This document shows, in pieces, positions 46,698 to 58,778 of a DNA stretch of 64,000 nt. The notes beneath the pieces are model-generated. The model worked only from the letters and a program-made list of their open reading frames with translations. It was not told where the DNA came from and did no database searches. The DNA is from Mucidula mucida (taxonomy: Eukaryota; Basidiomycota; Agaricomycetes; Agaricales; Physalacriaceae): the NCBI GenBank assembly GCA_015501055.1, contig JADNYV010000204.1, positions 1 to 64,000 on the forward strand, read 5' to 3'. A program made the position numbers and the translations under genes. Numbering within the stretch: position 1 is the stretch's first letter; every line of letters begins with the position of its first letter.

Positions 46698-48987
46698 TGC
46701 CCATTTTGGGAAGCTGGCGCCGGGTGACCACATGAGCCTAGATAATCTCTCCTCCTTACCAGGACCAAACGCGACTGCGCGCTGCCGTCAAACGCGCAAA
46801 CAACGCGCGCGCGTACATATTTGCTTATCTACATCAATACTTCAATCAATCCTCCGTTTTACTACCACCCTTCAACAACGAGAAATATGACGGACATCTT
46901 TGAGCAAGCTAAGAAGAAAAAAGGCCGTCCGAAGGGCAGGAAGGATGGACCGCGTCCTGAAGGGGCTCCACAGCGTGGTCGACCATCTGCACAAAGCCAT
47001 AAGGGCAAAGAACACCAGGAAAATGGTCAGCACATGGATCTTTGATGCCTTGACAAGAGCTGACACCTGACATGTCCCATCAGTTGGTGCGACTACAGCT
47101 GCCGCTGAAGGCGATGCCGACGACGAATTTGACGAGTTTGACGACATTGACAATGAGGTGTTTGATGAGTTGGATTGGCTTTCTGAATTGCAGCAGCCCC
47201 GTTTGGATGCTGAGAGGCAAGCACATAAGTTTTTGAACCCACTAGTATTTACGTTGTAATCCTGAAATTGTTGACAGATTAAACTAAAATCAGGACCGAG
47301 ACAGAGGCTCGGAAACGGCGACTAGATGAGCTTCAAAGAGCTTGCGACACATCCGAACAATGTGAGTTCTTGTATCGCAGTACCGTTCTTCAATCACATC
47401 CCTGGATTCTCCGAGGATGCAAGCGACTCGGATTCGGACACTCTTGAGTCCCAGAATGATAACGAGACGCCAAAAGTACGCGACAATAATGAAATCAACA
47501 TTGACTCGAACAGTGGCAAAGGTAGCTCGATCAATCTCATTGTTGGTGAATTCTAATGTTTCTCAGTCTGGTTTCCCCGCCCAAAGTACATGTCAAGATG
47601 GCTGTACTCCTTTTTTGGTCAAGTTGTCCAGCCAATCACACATTTCAAGGACAAGAAAGTGTACTTGAAGCACACAATATTTACCCAAAACAAGGCCCAC
47701 ACTCCTCCCTCTCTCTGGATTCATCCACCCGAACCTCTCCACTCTTTGCTCAACTACTCTTTTGACCCAACAGTCCTCTATAGGCCACGTGTATTCCTTT
47801 GGCTTGTGCATCATCTCGTTGATCGTCTTTTGTGTCCGGGATGCGGAAAACCACTGGAAAAGAATGGTGCTCTCCCTCCTCGTCGTGTTGTTGATTCGAA
47901 CGCTCTGTTCTACATTGTCATATGGGCGTACTACTGCCGGAAGGGGTGTCGTAAACACTTCCATGGGTGGAATGAGCAACTGATAGCATTGCTTCCCACC
48001 GCTGTTTGTCTCGCATTTCCGGCTGTTTGTTCCGGAAGGGTGGATTATCCAACGACATGATCACTTTCCTCCGCGTCAATAACCAGCATAAGATGGGTCC
48101 TTGGGTGCTAGGGCCTTACTCTACGAACTGCATACTCGCCGGTTTAACGTGCTTGCACTGCAGTATCTAGAGACCGTCTTTGAGAAGGTTCAATACAGCG
48201 ACTCGGAAGATACAGCTTCCCTTCATACTCACTTCAGCCGTGCTCAGCAACCGCGTTCGGAAATTTTGCTGATAAGGAGGGCTACAGCAGTTTTGTCCCA
48301 AGCGAACAATATCTCACGGCGATGCTGAATAAAGCTATCGAGCGCGATGAACCATCAGCTAATCAGCTCACATCACTCTTTGCGCCTGACCAGTTATGTT
48401 TTGATGATTCGCACAAGGTTAGTGTCTACGTACGGTGTTGGTAACTCATACTGACTGTTTATCGCACCAGATTGTAAAGCACATAATGCAGCACGATGGT
48501 GTCTCAGTATTCGGCGCTCTGTGGACCTGTATGACATTGTGGTATATACGTGCACAGGTTCTTGCCTTCACAAAGTCTCACAAAGAACGGCTTGGCCCGC
48601 TGGAACGTGTCCGTGATTCTGCCTTGCGTTATGGATTCAAGGACCCGAAAGTCATTTACTCTGATGATCCGGTAAAGGTAAAGCACATACTCATTGAAGT
48701 ATCCATTATTGACTGGTCTATAGGATAAGAGGCTTGCATACACTGTTTTTCCTTCCCTCTCGCAAAATTTGGCGCCTCTTGCTGCTGCTCACAGTCTCAA
48801 CGAGCTCAAAATCCCATCCAGTTTGAAATATATTGTCCTCCCTTCCATGGAAATGATTGAGGCGGTATTGTCGCCTTTGATGGAGCTCATTGAAGCTGCT
48901 GCAGATTCCTCGCTTTGTCTTAGTATGGATGCTGAGTGGAATGTATCTCGCACGATTGGCGTATCAATCCTTTAGATACTTCCGCAT

Positions 48988-51900
48988 AGTGTATAGCGCG
49001 GGTCGGGCAACCCGGCCCGGGTCATGGGTTCGGGTAGTGCCGGGTTCGGGTGCGGGTTCCATTTTGGGCACCCGGCAAAACCCGTTGTGACACAGGTCAC
49101 CCGTGTCACCCGTGGCGTCAGAACTATGCGACAAAGGTTTGGTTCCGTTCACCAAGAGAGAAATTTGCCTCCGTAAATAAGTACAACTTGCTCCTAATTC
49201 TATCAAAGGGTCCCGACAACGTTATCCACTGTCGTCGTGTCCCATCCAACTGTATTCGACATTGTACCTCCTCCATTCTCGCTTCCTCGCGACCAGTATG
49301 AAGATAGCTCCCCGCGAGCGCCGAGCGAGCGCAAAGCGACAAGCGTCGAAGTCTCCAGAGCCAATCTCGGACTCTGAGGGACCTCCCCCGCCAAAAATGT
49401 CCCGCTCCTCGAAAGCTGCAGCAGTCGTGGGTAACACCCTCAAAAAAGCGGTTTCCTTTCTCTCTCCTCAAAAGAAGGCTTCATCGTCTAAGCATACAGG
49501 TAGCGTACGCACAGCGTCGTTGTCGTCATCCCTTCCTGGTCTTGTCGCCGCCTCCGACAGTGGTAGTGAGTACCGAGCCCGTCGAAAAACTCCTCTAACA
49601 ATTTTATAGGCTCCTTCGCCTTTAACGACACCAGTTCCTTCGCGTTTAACGACGCCAGCTCCTTCGCGCCATCAGACAACGACATGCCGCCACTCCAGTC
49701 TCTCAATTCTCGTACTTCCTCACCAACGACGAGTCGCTTCAGCATGTCGTCAGATGGTATGGACATCGATGGTCCTCAACCCAATGTGGGCGGCCATCGT
49801 CGTCGTACCAGCATGGAGGAGGTTGAGGATAAGGGTGATGGCTACGATGAGCGCCGTCGTCGTGGTGAGGTCAATGAGGACGACGAGGAGGTACAGCCTC
49901 GGCCTCGTCCTCGTCCTCGCTCTCAGCAGAGTGCTCGCTCTATGCGCTCTCCTTCGCCAGAGGTTGAGATTGTTGAGCTCACCGATGAGCAGGAACTTGG
50001 TATATCCTATCGTGCTAAACAAAATCCTTTATTAATTACCACCTTGCAGACAAAATTCGGAAGCGTCTGCGTACCCCAATTTACGCCTTCTTCCGTCCCA
50101 AGATCGATATCGAGTACCGCCGCAACAAGGCCAGCGGCAAGAGTCAAAAGCACCATATGTTTGCATGTGCCGCGCATGGTTGCAAGCACCGTGTCCCTCG
50201 CAACCTCAAAACACAGGACCGCACGTCGACGAAGAATCTCAAGGACCACGCTATCCGTTGTTGGGGCAAGGACACGGTCAACGCCGCCCTCAAAATGCAG
50301 GATCTGGACAAAGCACGGGAATTGGTCAAGAAACACGGTACAAAGAAAAACGGACTACTCACCACGGCGTTCGCAAAGCTCAAGAAAGCGGGCGCCGAGG
50401 TTTATTCACATATTCCGCTCACCAAGCCTGAAGTTCGGTTAGTGGTGACTTTATTCTCTCTTAATGTTGAGACTTACCTTTTGTATAGTGCGCAGTGTGT
50501 TCGTTGGGCCGCGGAATCCTTCCGGCCCTTCAACATCGTAAAAGATTGTGCGTTCAACACGCTCATGAAAATGGGTCGTCCGGAGACCTATATCCCACAC
50601 CCCACGACAATCTCTCGCAACACCAAGGTTCTATTGGGAAGACTCGTCGTCGTCTTGCAACTTTCTTCAAGGTACGTCACTTTTTGCAACTATTGAAAGA
50701 AGAATAACGACTTACGAGTTATCAGGATTATCCCGGACGCATTATGATCGCGACAGACGCCTGGACATCGCCGAACCACCGTGCTTTTGTCGCATATACG
50801 GCCCACTGGGAAGATCAAGGACAACCGGTTAGCACCATGCTCGATTTCCGAGAGTTAGCAGAGGTATGGCTTACCATTAGCTATGATATCCACGGCTCAT
50901 TTCATCAACTAGTCCCACACGGGCCAAGCCCTTGCCGAATTGACTAAGGACGTCGTTGAGGAGTTTGGGATTGAAGAAAAGGTCTGTGGTGGCTGCTGCT
51001 GCATGTAAATAGACGTTAATATATAAACATTGGTTCAGATTGTTGGCATCACCTGCGACAATGCGGCCCCGAACGACGTGATGATGGAGCACCTCCGTGA
51101 CGATCTTCCAGCCGGGTTTGCTGGTCCACCTGGGCGTGCGCGATGCTTTGACCACATCGTCAACTTGGTTGCGAAGAGTCTGTTGAAGCTCTTCGACGAT
51201 CCGAAAAAGAAACACAATATGCGGAAGAAGGGCAGCAAGAAAGGTAAAGAGAAAGCGGTTGAAGAGGAGAGCGATGATGAAGAAGAGGGTGAGAAGGAAC
51301 CGGACAACGACCCCATCGACGTGGAGGACTTGCTGGCGCAGTTGAAGGATATGGAGCTTGGAACACCAGAGAAGGACGACCCGGACGACGTGTTTGATGA
51401 GCTGGCCACGATGACCGAGGAAGCGAAAGAGAAGTTCTTCGGCGATGTCAAGGCTGTGTCTAAGGCGTTATCCAAGGTATGTGCTCTCACGCTGTCATCA
51501 ATTGAATTGAACACGTAAATGAACGCCCTCTGCCCAGATCCGAAAAATCTCCTTCAAGATTATTAACTCCCCGACCATCTTGCTGCCCCGCTGGACCGCG
51601 CTCGTCGCCGAACACAAGCTCCCACCCAAGAAACTCCCGCGCGATGTGTCCACTCGATGGAACTCCACCTACGACATGCTCAACATTGCTCTTCAATACA
51701 AGCGAGTTGTTCGGGACATCACTGGCGAAGACGCACTACTGGATTACACGCTGACGAACGGTGAATGGGAAACATTGGAAAATCTTCGAGATGTTCTTTC
51801 AGTACGTGTAGCATACCATGCACAGTACTCTGTTGATCATACCCACTTCTAGGCTTTCAAGGACGCCACAATATTTTTCTCTAAGCGGAGCACAACGTTG

Positions 51901-53134
51901 GCTTCTGTTATTCCCGCCATGGACAAGCTCGACAATATGCTTGCCACGGCCATTATTACGAAGGACTCTGGCGATGTGACACTGTCGGCGCCCATCAAGG
52001 CCGCTCTCCTCGTTGCCAAGAACACACTCAATCGTTATTACAATCTTACGGATGCATCTGAGCTCTACCGCATTGCTATTGGTATGTTTCTGTTTGTCGT
52101 TGCATATCTGTTTACTGACGCCCGTTTAGTTATGCACCCTCGTTATAAATTTGGGTACTTCGAAGACCAAGGTTGGCTACCCGAATGGAAGACGGACGCC
52201 AAACGACTTGTCCTTCGCACATTTGCCAAGTACGAGGAGGAATACGAGCGCGACCGCGTTGAGATTATCGAAGAGACGAACACAAAGCCCAAGGTAAGTA
52301 ACTCTTTGCCTGTCATTTCCAGTTCTAATTATTTGTAGGCGTCATCGTCTGCAAGCTTCAACATGTTCGACGCGATTGATGATGATCCAATCCCGGACAC
52401 GGAGATCAAGCACAACGAGTTGGACCGTTACCTCGCGGCCGACCGTCAACTCGTCAAGGATCCCCTCAAGTGGTGGCACGAGCATCAAGATGTATATCCA
52501 ATTCTGTCACGGATGGCGCGCGACTACCTGTCCATTCCGCGTATGTTCCCATGTCTTTCATTATGATACTTAGATCTGATTTTGTATCCTACAGCTTCGT
52601 CGGTTGAGGTCGAGCGTGCATTCAGTCAAGGTCGTCTCCTGATCACCCATGTCCGCAACCGTCTCACTGGCCAAACCGCACGCGCATTGATGTGCCTCGG
52701 GTCGTGGAGTTTGCTCGGGTTAATCCACTCAGAGGATATCGACCGTGTCACTCGTTTGGCTCAGGTTCCGGAGGCAGACGGCAACGAAGACGGTGATGTC
52801 CTAATGCCCGAAGGGTATGAGCGCATCGAGCGGGAGAGCGACGAGTAGATTACTGAGTTTTTAGGCTGCTTTTACATACATTTACATTGTCGGCTCTCGT
52901 TTCGCTGATTTACAGCTATAGTAGTGTTGTATACTACAGTCAATGTATGGTTTTTCGTGTCTAAATATGTAGCCAAGTCGATGTTCGACGGGTAACCCTT
53001 GTACCCGTACAAACCCTTGGGTGAATTTCGCGGGTTACCCGCACCCGCGACACGGGGGGCGGGTCAACGGCGGGTTTGGGTGCGGGTCTGAGTCCGATTA
53101 CCCGGAAAACACCCGCGCTATACACTACTTGAAG
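48988..53134 (+). mobile_element. hAT-superfamily DNA transposon, apparently complete
   Basis: The left end begins agtgtatagcgcgggt (48988-49003); its exact reverse complement is at 53111-53126, 8 bases (acttgaag) inside the right border. The 8-bp target duplication ttccgcat lies at 48980-48987 and 53135-53142. Removing the element and one duplication copy restores an uninterrupted exonuclease frame (LPHIDSPSIYIIPVH), which fixes the borders. Both ends have GC-rich subterminal repeats of gggttcgggt and cacccg types (49000-49115; 52985-53105). It encodes one transposase, 49298-52848, read as intact. Confidence 0.88.
49298..52848 (+). CDS. hAT transposase
   Basis: It starts MKIAPRERRASAKRQASKSP (basic, nuclear). 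A Ser-rich linker contains three SSFAFND-like peptide repeats, then an acidic region. A BED-type zinc finger follows: HMFACAAHGCKHRVPRN ... HAIRC. The RNase H-fold catalytic core has the first Asp in MIATDAWTSPNHRAF, the second in GITCDNAAPND, and the Glu in the C-terminal ASSVEVERAFSQGRLLITH. A large helical insertion between them carries a Lys/Glu-rich stretch and STRWNSTYDMLNIALQYK. The hAT dimerisation region is WWHEHQDVYPILSRMARDYL through RNRLTGQTARALMCLGSW, ending at 52848. About eleven exons with short consensus introns all join in frame with no stop, so the protein (about 900 residues) should be full length and possibly active. Confidence 0.88.
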
Positions 53135-54141
53135 TTCCGCATATCGACTCACCTTCCATATACATTATACCTGTACATCCTACGGCTGCTTGTATGGTGT
53201 CAAAAACTGATTCTTGCACAGATCTTTCGCTTCCCTCATCTGCCAAGCTCTCTCCTACAACTTCTTGCTCATGACCGTGTATTCAAAATTGGTGTCGCCA
53301 TTAAGGGTGATCTAACCCGACTGAAGAAGCAATTTCCTCTCCAGCTTGAGAATGTTTCATTCAACACGATTGATCTGAAGGATTATGCTGTACAGCGCGG
53401 TGTCATTAAGAGGAAAGCCAAGGGCTCACTTGTGGCGCTTGTTGAATTCGTGTTACAGGCGTACCTCCCAAAAGATGAGAATATGCGGGTATCAAACAAA
53501 TGGGAACTGCACTCAATCCCACCTGAACTCCTCCAGTATGCAGCAACCGATATCTATGCCTCACATGAGGTCTTCAAAGGCCTATCAAAGCTTGTCATGG
53601 TATCCGGTGTCAAAATCACCACTCTGGGCGGTATGCCCGTTGCGGTGTTGTCACAGGAAGGTGGAGCGTCAGTTGCTTATGGGAAGATTTCATCTCTTCA
53701 GCCTAAAACATACAATGGCATTCGTGTTGCTGTTCCCACTGCAAGTCGGATCATAGTTGAGGTCCATACCATTTTATCTTCATCATTGTTTGCACCCCTT
53801 CATAAGCTTCCGAATACGCCAAGTTCCAGCTCCAAAACGCCAAAGTACTTCACACTTGGAGAGCTTCAGCGGGCTTCCACCACCTCGCCAATGTTTCTTC
53901 TAGTAACTCCACTAGCACATCTTGTCTTCGACTCTCATACCTCAACTAGTCCAGCTGCTGCAGGGCCGTCCCTTGCAACTGCATCTTCATCCTTGTCTTC
54001 TGCTGCAGTGGGTTCATCGACATCGGCACCTTTGGCGGCAGGATCAACAACATCGTCTTCTGCAGCGGGTCCATCAACCTCGTGTGGGATAGGCGTGACT
54101 GAGGATACACGTCTAGTTCCACACGAGGTAAAAGGATAAGT

Positions 54142-54322
54142 TGTTGTTGTTTGGTTCGTTCAAGATGATTGGGTTGGGTGGTAAGATTGTTCTGTGCTAC
54201 TGACACGAGTTCTGCAAGCTTATATACAAGTCCAGAGTCCTGTGTAAGTAGTAATAGTAAATAGGTAATAGACTACGGAAAGCAATGAGAGAAACTACGA
54301 GAAGCTACGAGCTATAAGTACA
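54142..54322 (-). repeat. Possible LTR of the minus-strand chromovirus remnant
   Basis: On the minus strand this runs from tgtacttatagctcgtag to a caaacaacaaca end, so TG..CA, with a TATA-like tgtatataagcttgc in the middle and a 3' half rich in CA. It lies at the expected 3' end of the chromovirus ORFs. There is no second copy in the window to prove it and no clear target duplication. Confidence 0.3.
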
Positions 54323-54452
54323 TTACGCGTCCGTTCGCGTTTAGACTGCGAGTGGCTGTGTCCATGGGTCGAGAATCCTGTCCATATTTAGTAACTCGCT
54401 CCTGTCCGTCACATGCGCCCTCCAAGACTTGTGATTGGATCGGAAGTCTTCT

Positions 54453-55295
54453 TCAATTACCTCCGAAATGTACCTGCCTTCCGCTCCCACTCGCAATCGC
54501 AACCCCAGCAGACGACATGTCGTCGTCGTCAAAGTACCTCTTGGAGTATGCATCCCTACCATGGGCAGTGGCACGAGCACCGGCAAGTCGGTTCAGGGCT
54601 TTCTCATGCTTCTTCTCTTCTCTCTTCGTCTTCCACTTCAACTTCCATTCCTTCTCGCGCTTGGCCTGATCAACAACATTCCACAGGAGGAAATTAATGG
54701 AATCCTCTCTGTCTCTCCGCTCCAATTGCTGATGGAGGAACCGACCATTTGGCATACAAGTGGTGCGACGACCACGGGGAGGAGATGGAGTACGCCCAGT
54801 TGCCGAGTAAATTTCAAAGCCAACATCGTCGTCGTCTCCAACGACGGCAGCAGCGGATGAGATGGATTCTATGGCGGATTCAGGGATGGTATCAAGGTCG
54901 ATGATCATGGTGTCGTCGGATGGAAGGAAAGCATTGTAATCGACGAGAACGCGAGGACGGTTAATAGTACCCTCAGGTAAGTTGACCGTGATAAACCCAT
55001 CACCCAGGTTAAGACTGTTGTAGGTTTCAGCGAGATGGAAGTAGGCGTTGTCGAGGAGAACGCGAGGATTATACCCGTTCGCGTTTAAATCCTCGTTGTT
55101 CTGGAGGCACCTCTGAACCGCCGCGTTGTCAACAATAACGCGAATAGCGCCATCACCACGAGGACATAGTGAATAACCGCCACCATGTCGATAGAAGTCC
55201 GGGTGGTGAAATCCATACGGACGTGTCGCCGTGTCAACCTGTTCCGGTTCCACGTCGCGTAGCGCGGCAGAGCCATTGTCGGGGTCGCAGATCAT
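54453..55295 (-). CDS. Unrecognised ORF downstream of chromovirus integrase
   Basis: 280 codons without interruption. The N-terminal half contains repeated 'hxhNLGDGFITVNLPEGTI' and 'PRVLVDYNAFLPSDD' type segments and PRVLLDNAYFHLAETYNSLN. The C-terminal half is a charged helix, REKEWKLKWKTKREEKKHEK, with acidic patches. An alternative frame (54341-54586) gives a different C-terminus, VIEEDFRSNHKSWRAHVTDR, and may reflect a frameshift or splice near 54500. It lies 124 bp behind the integrase-chromodomain ORF on the same strand, so it is probably an accessory ORF of that element. I know no domain match. Confidence 0.45.
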   Translation of the reverse strand: MICDPDNGSAALRDVEPEQVDTATRPYGFHHPDFYRHGGGYSLCPRGDGAIRVIVDNAAVQRCLQNNEDLNANGYNPRVLLDNAYFHLAETYNSLNLGDGFITVNLPEGTINRPRVLVDYNAFLPSDDTMIIDLDTIPESAIESISSAAAVVGDDDDVGFEIYSATGRTPSPPRGRRTTCMPNGRFLHQQLERRDREDSINFLLWNVVDQAKREKEWKLKWKTKREEKKHEKALNRLAGARATAHGRDAYSKRYFDDDDMSSAGVAIASGSGRQVHFGGN

Positions 55296-55418
55296 CGGGA
55301 AACGGTGTTGGTGGGCGAGGGGGCTGCATGTGTTGACAAAGAGATAAAGGAAGTGGGACGGAATGGTGGTAAATTGGGATTGGAGAGCTAAGTAGGGTGT
55401 TTGGTGAGTTTATTGCCT

Positions 55419-56521
55419 CTAATTGCTCTCCCTGCTCGTATTTATATTCATGAACAGCTTCATCACATGTTTTAAATGTAATTCCACTTGCGTATAGCAC
55501 TTGCGCGTCCTCTCCGTCTGCGTATCTATGCCGCCTGTTTCTCGTAATTGCGACATATCGGAAACTCCCAGCGCCTCAAGATAATCTTGCAGCGCATCCA
55601 GGTACTTGGTTCGCGCCACAGGGAGCCAAGTCACGTCTCCGGCCTTCCACTGAACCTTGAACATAAGGTTTTGGCCTTTACCAGAATGGGTTAGGATTTT
55701 ATCCACTGCCCACTCGCCTTGGAGATCCTCGAACGGCGCCACTTGGTTTTTGGCGCGTCCAGGGAACAGCCTATCATTGTTAGGGTGATGTATACGAAGG
55801 TAAGACGCGTGGAACACGTTATGAACGCCGCGCTTACTCAAAATTGCAGGAATATCGATCCTGAAGGAAGAATTCTTGAAGTCTTTGATAATTCGGTAAG
55901 GTCCAATATATTTGGGCACCAATTTTCGAGCTAATCCTTTTGGAAAAGTGATGTTCTTGGTAGATATGTAGACCAAGTCTCCTTCGGTAAATGAAACAGG
56001 TATTCTTTTCCTGTTCACGTCACGTGTCTGTTTGACGTGCGCCTCCAAGATACTGTTGTGCGCCGCCATTACTGCCTGTTTAATTCGCTGCGCGAACACT
56101 CGGACTGCTGGATATTCGGTTTTGTTAGCTGAATCCCACAGCATGGATCTCGGAACTCGACCAGAGTTCAAGAAAAACGGTGAGTATCCGGTTGTCTCAG
56201 AACGGGCTAGATTAATTGCGAATTCAATAGCAGGTAGTCGCGCAACCCAGTCCTTCTGATCTGGGCGTATACACTGCCGTAACATTTGGCCGATGGTTCG
56301 ATTTGCGCGTTCAGTCATGCCGTCAGTCTTTGGATGGTACGCGCTCGACATTTTGAGCTTCGTGCCAATCAGCTTGTGTAAGTGGTTCCAGAAAGTGCTT
56401 GTGAACAGCGTATCACGATCGCTAACTATTGCTTTAGGTAGGCCATGGTGTTTGTACACCTCCGCGAAGACAAGTTCCGCCACATCGCGGGCCTTGTAAT
56501 TTATTCGACCCGGCACAAGAT
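55419..56521 (-). pseudogene. Chromovirus (gypsy) integrase core plus chromodomain, 5'-truncated
   Basis: From 56521 the frame reads LVPGRINYKARDVAELVFAE, then the integrase core VSDRDTLFTSTFWNHLHKLI, KMSSAYHPKTDGMTERANRT (the catalytic Asp of SDRD; YHP..DG.TE block) and the EFAIN helix. The GPY/F-type segment VPKYIGPYRIIKDFKNSSFR is followed by a C-terminal chromodomain-like EWAVDKILTHSGKGQNLMFK and WKAGDVTWLP. The five residues MAIHN that seem to start the frame come from the adjoining LTR (56522), which cuts the element. The zinc-binding part, RNase H, RT, protease and gag are absent. It differs clearly from the plus-strand element at 56522. Confidence 0.8.
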
Positions 56522-57050
56522 TGTTATGAATCGCCATATTTTCACATTTTCACATCTTATCATATCTTATCGGGGGCCTTGTCTTATCAACCAACGGACT
56601 GTTTCATCATCTGTTTCGTCACCAATCATACTCCTTTTCATTACCGAAGCCGTACTCATGTCGGACACACACCCAACACATGGATGACATCATACATGCT
56701 GATACCTCATGGACTTCCTATTGTATACACACCACCGACACTCGTAGCACACATGGTCGTTTTAGTATTATTAATTACATGCAGTTACCACTCGTATTTA
56801 ATGGTTTTATGGACTAGTAGCATACAACACTGGGTCAAGGGCGTGGAGCATCCCTAGTGGAAACACGTATGGACAAGGAGTCCCAAACACAGACTTACTA
56901 GTATATAAGCAGTAGTGTAGTATCATTGTACTTTAGTTCCGATCTCGTTTATACACCTGGCCTAGCCTAGTCTTACGAACACGAACGTCTTCTTCCTTAG
57001 TTCTTGCTGTGGTACCTGGTTGAGTCTTGTGGCTTAGTCAGTCGCTAACA
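56522..57050 (+). repeat. 5' LTR
   Basis: It starts tgttatgaatcgccat and ends cagtcgctaaca (TG..CA). It contains a TATA box tatataag at 56902-56909, from which the element's transcript should begin. Confidence 0.9.
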
Positions 57051-57647
57051 GAAGATCAGAACTACTTTCTACCACCTACCACATATCCTTGATCGTCGAT
57101 CAGCACTTCGCTGTTTGATCATCGCACATTCCCCATTTCCTTTCCTGTTTACAGATCAACGGATTCCTAATTCCAGCGCACGTCCGCATACGTGTGTATT
57201 GGTCCCAGTAGCGCCGGCTAACAGTTAGAGATAACTGCCTTGGGTGCTGGAAGTAGCCGCTCTCACGAGAACGAACTTTTGGCAGTTGCACTTCAGTGGG
57301 CGCTGTTTACGGGTCAACCCCCGTTCCCAGGAAAACTTCGGCTTACCTCACACCAGAGGGACGTCGGCTGGGCAATTGCGAACTTGTGACGAGCTCTTGG
57401 GCTCCGTAGACACGTAGTCAGTAGTCGGTAAAATAGTGTAGACAGTTACAATACCTACCTACTTTACTTACATTACGATACACACCATCATTCCCCAACC
57501 TACCAAGTCCTGGATTCTATCTCAGATCTAGGCGATTCCTTCTTATTCATCCAAACCTCTATTCCCTCACCCGTTTCATCCAAATCCGCATCACCCATAT
57601 CCCCACTCTCACCCTTTCACTCTCCAATCCTATCACCTCGATTCATC
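57051..57647 (+). other. Leader of the gypsy element
   Basis: Non-coding leader between the LTR and gag. I could not identify a clear tRNA primer-binding site next to the LTR (the bases are gaagatcagaac). Confidence 0.5.
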
Positions 57648-58573
57648 ATGTCCAACGAAGCACCCGAAACCGCTCCTCACACACCCGCTCATCACGCCGA
57701 TGTCGAAATCAAAGGCCGATCCCTTGTCAACAAGCCTTACGACTATGACGGGGACAAGTCCAAGTACAAGAGCTGGTGGCGATCGATGTTCACATATATC
57801 CATGACAAGAAGAACAACCTCACATCTGACTCTGAAAGGATCGATGTTGTTCTTTCCTATATCCGAGGAGATCACGTAGATGCATGGGTCCAGAACTACT
57901 GGACCAGAACTTCGACGAGGAAGAAGAGGAATGGACAGTCTCTTGGACGGAGTTCAAAGAAGACTGAAGGAGCGATTTGTGGATTCCAACCTCGCGCGAG
58001 ATGCGCAAGACCAGATCAAGCGGTTGCGCCAGGGGCAAGACACCGCTCAAGATTTCTTCCAGAAGTTCGAGGTCCTGCTCACTCAGGCAGGATACTCAAA
58101 GGATGACACATTTGTTGTACGACTTCTCGAGACCAATGTCAACGAGAAGATCATCGACCAGATCTATGGCAGCCGAGACGGGTTGCCAGAGAAGTACAAG
58201 GATTGGAAGGCACAGATCCTTCAGATCGATCAGCTGTGGAGAAGGCGGCGGCGAGCAAGAGGTCCGGCATGCAGTCCCGGCCTCAAGCTCCGCAGGTGCT
58301 ACACCGAGAGCTAATCCTACGAACCCACCTCCGACGCCGATCACACGACGAGATGCTACCGGTGTTACCTATGGAGGAGCCGGCAGGCCGATGGACATCG
58401 ACAATGCACGTTGAAGGGGACTCTGTTTCAGCTGTGGCGAACACGGCCACGTCAGCAGGTTCTGTCCGAAGAAGGGTCGACCCCAGACGATTCGGGGTTT
58501 ATGGACCGAAATGAACGACGAGGAGAAAAAGAAGCTGGCCGAAGAGTTGGGTTTTGCGAAGCTCCCGCAGTAG
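57648..58573 (+). pseudogene. gag of the gypsy element, frameshifted
   Basis: It starts MSNEAPETAPHTPAHHADVE, then YDYDGDKSKYKSWWRSMFTY. The frame shifts near 57900, and the capsid-like part continues as FVDSNLARDAQDQIKRLRQG, QDFFQKFEVLLTQAGYSKDD. Another shift lies near 58240. A zinc knuckle, CFSCGEHGHVSRFC (C-x2-C-x4-H-x4-C), follows a TGA at about 58410. It ends DEEKKKLAEELGFAKLPQ at 58573. Gag would bind element RNA and form the particle; this copy cannot make it whole. Confidence 0.8.
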
Positions 58574-58778
58574 ACGCAGTCCTGCCGGAGCAGTCATCAA
58601 GGAAAGGGTCGTCAGATGCAGAATCTATTTATAGTACGGGTACTGAAACATCTAAAATATCATCGACGACTTTACCACCAAAACCTGCGAAAGAAAGATT
58701 TGAGCCAAATACGCCCGAGTGGATCGCACAACGGCTAAGAGAGGATGACGTGTCGAGAGCAGTGGGAATTCTGAGAGC

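Larger units (their letters stand above)
46887..54139 (+). pseudogene. DUF6729 / 3'-5' exonuclease-domain gene, interrupted by a hAT element
   Basis: It starts MTDIFEQAKKKKGRPKGRKD with AT-hook-like GRPKGRK and RGRP motifs, then an acidic exon (DDEFDEFDDIDNEVFDEL). The DUF6729-like domain begins near 47572: SFFGQVVQPITHFKDKKVYL, SLWIHPPEPLHSLLNYSFDP and paired-cysteine motifs in LLCPGCGKPLE and YYCRKGCRKHFHGW. Frames break near 48040 and 48110. The 3'-5' exonuclease domain (DEDD type, RNase H-like) opens with LSMDAEWNVSRTIGVSIL and is cut by the hAT at 48988. It resumes after 53142: IDSPSIYIIPVH, HDRVFKIGVAIKGDLTRLKK, NTIDLKDYAVQRG, LLQYAATDIYASHEVFKGL. An in-frame TAG at 48973-48975 replaces a Gln codon. 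A Ser/Ala-rich tail ends at 54139. Multi-copy and of unknown role in Agaricomycetes. Confidence 0.75.

Noticed and set aside
48985..49120. CRISPR-like or telomeric array from the gggttcgggt repeats
   Set aside because: These are irregular subterminal repeats of the hAT element, mirrored at its other end, without spacers.
51035..51514. Ser-rich minus-strand frame inside the hAT transposase
   Set aside because: Shadow of the acidic Lys/Glu/Asp-rich transposase exon on the plus strand.
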